From assembly GCA_020441605.1 (NCBI GenBank), contig JAGRLX010000391.1, positions 1 through 8,675 of the forward strand: a stretch of DNA of 8,675 bases, written 5' to 3'. Positions 6,499-8,675 of the stretch are shown one piece after another. The position numbers were made by a program, and so were the translations under genes. This stretch comes from Alphaproteobacteria bacterium. Lineage in GTDB: Bacteria; Pseudomonadota; Alphaproteobacteria; Rhizobiales; Aestuariivirgaceae. The notes below the pieces were generated by a model that was given only the letters and a program-made list of their open reading frames with translations, did no database searches and had not been told where the DNA came from. How positions within the stretch are numbered: the first letter of the stretch is position 1; each line of letters starts with the position of its first letter.

Positions 6499-6858
6499 AT
6501 GGCATTGAAACGCATCATACTCGAAGTGGGCCATGGCAATGACATGCATGGCGGAGATTATACCAAGGCCGCCCTGCGTGCCGTCCAGGACGCCATCCAC
6601 CACAGTTCATTGCCTTTCCTGAGGACTCTTGAAGTCGAGCCGGCAACTATGCAGATTGAGGTGACGATCGCCGTTCAGCAGCCGGACAAAGTGGATAAGA
6701 CTGCTGTTGGTGCGAGCGTTCCCCATGGCCAGGTGACGGTGAAAGTCGTGAAGGGCGGTCTCGACGTTCCGGATGAGGAACGAGGCGGCGCTGCTGTCAT
6801 CGCAACTGCAACTGTTGCGGTCCGCCTCGATTTGGAAGCCCATCTTGCCGGCAACTGA
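6499..6858 (+). CDS. Lin0512 family protein, copy 2 (conserved motif intact)
   Basis: This 119-aa protein is the tandem paralogue of the gene just upstream. It keeps the complete G-x-G-x-D-x-H-G motif as GHGNDMHG (residues 11-18), the GDYTKAALRAVQDAI helix, the PDKVDK segment, VPHG in place of LPYG, and VVKGGLDV. Its ribosome site, GGAG at 6486-6489, lies inside the last codons of copy 1, so translation is probably coupled and the two products made in matched amounts. That fits a hetero-oligomer, although this is inference. The C-terminus runs a few residues longer (LDLEAHLAGN) than copy 1. Function is unknown; no enzyme motif that I can name is present. The stop codon sits in the loop of a 7-bp hairpin and the gene converges with the iron-binding-protein gene 12 bp away. 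Confidence 0.88.
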   Translation: MALKRIILEVGHGNDMHGGDYTKAALRAVQDAIHHSSLPFLRTLEVEPATMQIEVTIAVQQPDKVDKTAVGASVPHGQVTVKVVKGGLDVPDEERGGAAVIATATVAVRLDLEAHLAGN

Positions 6859-6867
6859 TTCAGTTGC
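6851..6867. terminator. Compact hairpin between convergent genes
   Basis: GCAACTG (6851-6857) and CAGTTGC (6861-6867) form a perfect 7-bp stem with a 3-nt loop that contains the A of the Lin0512 copy 2 stop codon. There is no T-run on either strand, so classic intrinsic termination is doubtful. The position, exactly between two convergent gene ends, suggests a shared 3'-end structure. Confidence 0.4.
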
Positions 6868-6870
6868 GCG

Positions 6871-7902
6871 TCAGTCGTTGAACTGCACCTGGTCGACAAG
6901 GACGGCCGCAGCGGCCTCGTACTTTGCTACCTCGGCGATATTCAGGCCGTCTGGGGTGAAGTGTCCCCACGCTTGAACGATTTCAGAAGGTTGCACTGCC
7001 GGGTTCACCGGATACTCGAAGTTTCCGTCGGCATAAAGTCTTTGGGCCTCGTCGCTTGCCAGATATTCCATCAGCTGCAAGGCGTTGTCCCGGTTTGGGG
7101 CATTTGCGGTGAGCAGCATGCCCGAAATATTGACATGAGTGCCGATATCCGACGAGGCAGGGAAGATGATGCGCACCGCCTTCGCCCATTCCTTCTGTTC
7201 GGGTTCATCGTCGTTGGTCATCATCTTGCCCATGTAATAGGTGTTGGCGATGGCAAGGTCGCATTCGCCAGCATAGACGCTCTTTGCCTGTGACCTGTCA
7301 TTCCCGCTGGGCGTGACTGCGAGGTTGGCCTTCAAGCCTTCGAGCCATTGCCGCGCGCCTTCCTCGCCTTTGTGGGCGATCATCGCGGCGATAAGTCCGA
7401 GATTGTAAGGGTGGTTGCCCGGGCGGACGCAGATCTTTCCCTTCCATTTCGGATCGGCAAGCTCCTCGTAGCTGAAGGTCGCCTGTCGCACCCTGTCGAC
7501 GGAAGCGTAAATCACCCGGGCACGCATGGTGAGGCCGAACCATAGGTTATCCTTGTCACGCAGGTTGGACGGTATCTTCTCGAGTATCGCGGGCGAGGTA
7601 ACGGGCTGCGCCAGGCCGCGCTGCGCCGCTTCGGCAAGCCGGCCAACATCAGCAGTCAGCAAAAGGTCCGCCGGACTGTTTCGACCCTCTTGAGCAAGCC
7701 GCTCAACCAGTCCACTTTCGGCGAAGATCGATCGCACCCGTATTCCGGTCTTGGCGGTGAAGGCCCTGAATAGGGGATCAATTAGCCCCGGTTGGCGGTA
7801 GGAGTAGACATTGACGGTTCCGGCCGCCGTCGCAGGCCGTGCGAGGGGGAGGGAGAAAGCCAGGGCGCTGGCGGTGAAGAACTGGCGGCGCGAGAAAGGC
7901 AT
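6871..7902 (-). CDS. Ferric iron ABC transporter substrate-binding protein (FutA/FbpA-like)
   Basis: This 343-aa protein is a periplasmic class II binding protein of the ferric-iron family. It would capture Fe3+ and deliver it to an inner-membrane permease and ATPase. The N-terminus MPFSRRQFFTASALAFSLP contains a twin-arginine motif (S-R-R-Q-F-F, 4-9) and a TATAAG cleavage region near residue 26, so Tat export is likely. The mature part opens with VNVYSYRQPGLI, and the metal-binding tyrosines expected of the family appear as Y33/Y35 and the pair Y222-Y223 in ANTYYMGK. The YNLGLIAAMIA and LMEYLASDEAQRLYA blocks are typical. The ATG at 7902 is chosen because the Tat motif starts three residues in; an ATG at 7917 adds five residues. 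No permease or ATPase gene is next to it in this window. The leader shows a candidate iron-control box. The specific ion (iron versus, say, thiamine) is inferred from the tyrosine pattern. Confidence 0.9.
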   Translation of the reverse strand: MPFSRRQFFTASALAFSLPLARPATAAGTVNVYSYRQPGLIDPLFRAFTAKTGIRVRSIFAESGLVERLAQEGRNSPADLLLTADVGRLAEAAQRGLAQPVTSPAILEKIPSNLRDKDNLWFGLTMRARVIYASVDRVRQATFSYEELADPKWKGKICVRPGNHPYNLGLIAAMIAHKGEEGARQWLEGLKANLAVTPSGNDRSQAKSVYAGECDLAIANTYYMGKMMTNDDEPEQKEWAKAVRIIFPASSDIGTHVNISGMLLTANAPNRDNALQLMEYLASDEAQRLYADGNFEYPVNPAVQPSEIVQAWGHFTPDGLNIAEVAKYEAAAAVLVDQVQFND

Positions 7903-7942
7903 TGCGGACACTCTCATCAGATGGATGCGTAACCAACTGCAG

Positions 7943-7971
7943 TCTATGCGGCATCGCAACAATATCGTCAA
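7943..7971 (-). promoter_or_regulatory. Candidate promoter of the iron-binding-protein gene
   Basis: On the minus strand TTGACG (complement of 7966-7971) matches the -35 consensus at 5 of 6 positions. A weak -10, CATAGA (complement of 7943-7948), follows at 17-nt spacing, about 40 bp ahead of the start codon. The strong -35 with a weak -10 would suit an activator-dependent promoter, which is inference. Confidence 0.5.
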
Positions 7972-7972
7972 C

Positions 7973-7994
7973 AAAAACCGACTGAAATAGTCGG
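7973..7994 (-). terminator. Intrinsic terminator just upstream of the iron-binding-protein promoter
   Basis: Read on the minus strand, CCGACT, a 5-nt loop ATTTC, AGTCGG and then TTTTTG give a 6-bp stem followed by five T. The last T lies 2 nt before the TTGACG element. It would stop minus-strand transcripts arriving from the right, or act as an attenuator if a promoter lies further upstream. On the plus strand the following ATTTAG is a poor tract. Confidence 0.55.
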
Positions 7995-7995
7995 A

Positions 7996-8012
7996 TTTAG
8001 AATAATTCCAGG
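7996..8012. promoter_or_regulatory. Candidate Irr/ICE-like iron-control box
   Basis: TTTAGAA (7996-8002), a 3-nt spacer and TTCCAGG (8006-8012) resemble the alphaproteobacterial iron control element bound by Irr, which I remember as TTTAGAA, 3 nt, TTCTAAA. The left half matches fully and the right half at 4 of 7 positions; the inner GAATAATTC is a perfect palindrome. It lies about 25 bp upstream of the -35 of an iron-uptake gene, where Irr could act as an activator. The consensus is from memory and the match is partial. Confidence 0.4.
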
Positions 8013-8105
8013 GTGAAGGTAGCTTGGACCTGCGCTGAAAAACCTCGTGCCGGAGCAGTGGCTCGTGCGATAGAAGTTTGACACGCTACATGAGGACCAT
8101 TGCAC

Positions 8106-8315
8106 ATGGCATTCGAGGAACTGAAAGCACAGATCGGTATGCTTCTGGGTGAAATGACCAGCCATCCTGAGGACCTGCACGAACTCTACGAAGAGATTCA
8201 CCAGAAGTTGAACGAACTGCGCGCTACAGGCAGGGATCTGCCGCAGGATCTTATCGACCTTGAGCAGCGTTTGCTGCAGGAATTCCCTAAGCCCGCGCGC
8301 CATAAGGCCAAGTGA
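8106..8315 (+). CDS. Small helical protein of unknown function
   Basis: I do not recognise a named family. The 69-aa product is charged and predicted almost wholly helical: an amphipathic stretch ELKAQIGMLLGEM (5-17), then the HPEDLHELYEEIHQKLNEL segment (20-38), a short break at ATGRDLP, and a third helix DLIDLEQRLLQEF (48-60) before a basic tail (PARHKAK). It has no Cys, signal peptide or membrane span, so it is probably cytosolic and could be a coiled-coil partner or adaptor. The ATG at 8106 has TGAGGA at 8091-8096, 9 nt upstream. I recall similar small proteins in rhizobia but cannot confirm it. The pattern of heptad-like Leu/Ile and the ribosome site argue that it is a real gene and that the longer frame antisense to it is a shadow. 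No function can be assigned. Confidence 0.8.
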   Translation: MAFEELKAQIGMLLGEMTSHPEDLHELYEEIHQKLNELRATGRDLPQDLIDLEQRLLQEFPKPARHKAK

Positions 8316-8377
8316 CGGCACTAACCTGTCCGCTGAGCAGACGCACCCATCAGGGCCGCTTACATCCAACAGTTCCA

Positions 8378-8389
8378 GAGTGGCCACTC
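8378..8389. repeat. Perfect 12-bp palindrome GAGTGGCCACTC
   Basis: GAGTGG meets its reverse complement CCACTC with no spacer, in the gap between the small helical protein gene and tRNA-Ser. It could be a dimeric regulator's operator or a chance palindrome. No gene starts close by except the tRNA, about 100 bp away. Confidence 0.35.
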
Positions 8390-8452
8390 AGTCCTGGTTG
8401 GTCAGGCGATTTTACCGCCCAGCGGTTTGATCTAGCCGGATATGCGAGAAGG

Positions 8453-8482
8453 CTTGCAAGGCAAGGCAAATCGCGGCAAAAG
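8453..8482 (+). promoter_or_regulatory. Weak candidate promoter for tRNA-Ser
   Basis: CTTGCAA (8453-8459) offers the CTTG-type -35 common in alphaproteobacteria, and CAAAAG (8477-8482) follows at 17-nt spacing, 10 bp before the mature tRNA 5' end. The -10 matches only 3 of 6 positions, so the call rests mainly on position. Confidence 0.25.
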
Positions 8483-8492
8483 CGCACCTGCC

Positions 8493-8584
8493 GGAGACGT
8501 GGCCGAGTGGCTGAAGGCAACGGTTTGCTAAATCGTCATACGTGTTACAGCGTATCGAGGGTTCGAATCCCTCCGTCTCCGCCA
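8493..8584 (+). tRNA. tRNA-Ser(GCT)
   Basis: This is a complete class II tRNA. The 7-bp acceptor stem is GGAGACG (8493-8499) with CGTCTCC (8574-8580), followed by G as discriminator, as expected for serine, and an encoded CCA (8582-8584). The D-arm begins GTGGCCGAGTGGCTGAAGGC. The anticodon stem ACGGT/ATCGT holds loop TTGCTAA with anticodon GCT at 8527-8529, reading the serine codons AGC and AGU. A long variable arm (ATACG with CGTAT) and a T-arm with GGTTCGAATCC complete it. No intron or mismatch of note. Serine tRNAs are used as attachment sites by some integrases, but the short downstream stretch here shows no copy of the tRNA 3' end. Confidence 0.97.
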
Positions 8585-8610
8585 CTTGCCCTCGCGAAAG
8601 CGTTCTTCCC

Positions 8611-8631
8611 ATCCGGCTGCGGCCGGATTTT
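8611..8631 (+). terminator. Intrinsic terminator after tRNA-Ser
   Basis: ATCCGGC (8611-8617), loop TGCG and GCCGGAT (8622-8628) form a perfect 7-bp GC-rich stem, followed directly by TTT then CCC. It lies 27 bp after the CCA end and should terminate the tRNA transcript. Confidence 0.8.
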
Positions 8632-8675
8632 CCCGTTGTGTTCGGGGGTTGTGCGGGAGGGGCTGTTAACCGGCC

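Noticed and set aside
7968..8387. 139-aa minus-strand reading frame opposite the small helical protein
   Set aside because: It runs antisense to the better-supported + gene, contains the minus-strand terminator hairpin, and has no ribosome site or recognisable domain.
8414..8426. ACCGC-CCA-GCGGT hairpin as terminator of the small-protein gene
   Set aside because: It has a 5-bp stem, 3-nt loop and only TTT following, about 100 bp past the stop. Too weak to call.
8412..8612. 66-aa minus-strand reading frame over the tRNA (contains ETEGFEPSIRC and LQPLGHVS)
   Set aside because: It is the antisense translation of tRNA-Ser. This peptide pattern is a common false gene call.
8585..8675. Possible integrated element downstream of tRNA-Ser
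   Set aside because: No integrase gene and no repeat of the tRNA 3' end is visible. Only a terminator is seen before the window ends.

Overview
This window looks like ordinary chromosomal DNA from an alphaproteobacterium, most likely from the Hyphomicrobiales (rhizobia and relatives). That placement is inferred from the moderately high GC content, the alphaproteobacterial flavour of GatB (the variant 'NRSG-C-A-L' form of its signature), a Sel1-repeat mini-protein of a type I associate with that order, and a candidate Irr/ICE-like iron-control box. No phage, transposon, CRISPR array or plasmid gene is visible, and all genes share similar base composition.

Left part (1-3370, all + strand): the window opens inside gatB (tRNA-dependent amidotransferase subunit B, 5' end missing). 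After a 95-bp gap come two closely spaced genes. The first is a glutathione S-transferase-fold protein with an unusual 71-residue Lys/Ala/Pro tail that resembles histone H1 and has no acidic residue. The second, 20 bp further on, is a membrane-anchored endonuclease/exonuclease/phosphatase (EEP) family protein with all its catalytic motifs intact. These two probably form an operon.

Middle part (3371-5991): a hairpin-bearing gap leads to a short cytosolic Sel1-repeat protein (+). Facing it on the minus strand are a 92-aa secreted protein of unknown function and a larger TadG-like von Willebrand factor A protein with an intact MIDAS motif and eight cysteines in the domain predicted to lie outside the membrane.

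Right part (5992-8675): two tandem, translationally coupled copies of the uncharacterised Lin0512 family (+) end 12 bp from the convergent 3' end of a Tat-type ferric-iron ABC-transporter binding protein (-). That protein has no permease or ATPase gene beside it here. Its upstream region shows a minus-strand intrinsic terminator, a TTGACG promoter element and an ICE-like box stacked within about 70 bp. Next are a 69-aa conserved-looking small protein (+) and a complete tRNA-Ser(GCT) with encoded CCA, followed by a strong intrinsic terminator.

The genes do not add up to one recognisable pathway. The best leads for new biology are the Lin0512 pair, in which one copy keeps and one loses the family's conserved His, the GST with the histone-like tail, and the iron-regulatory architecture upstream of the binding protein.
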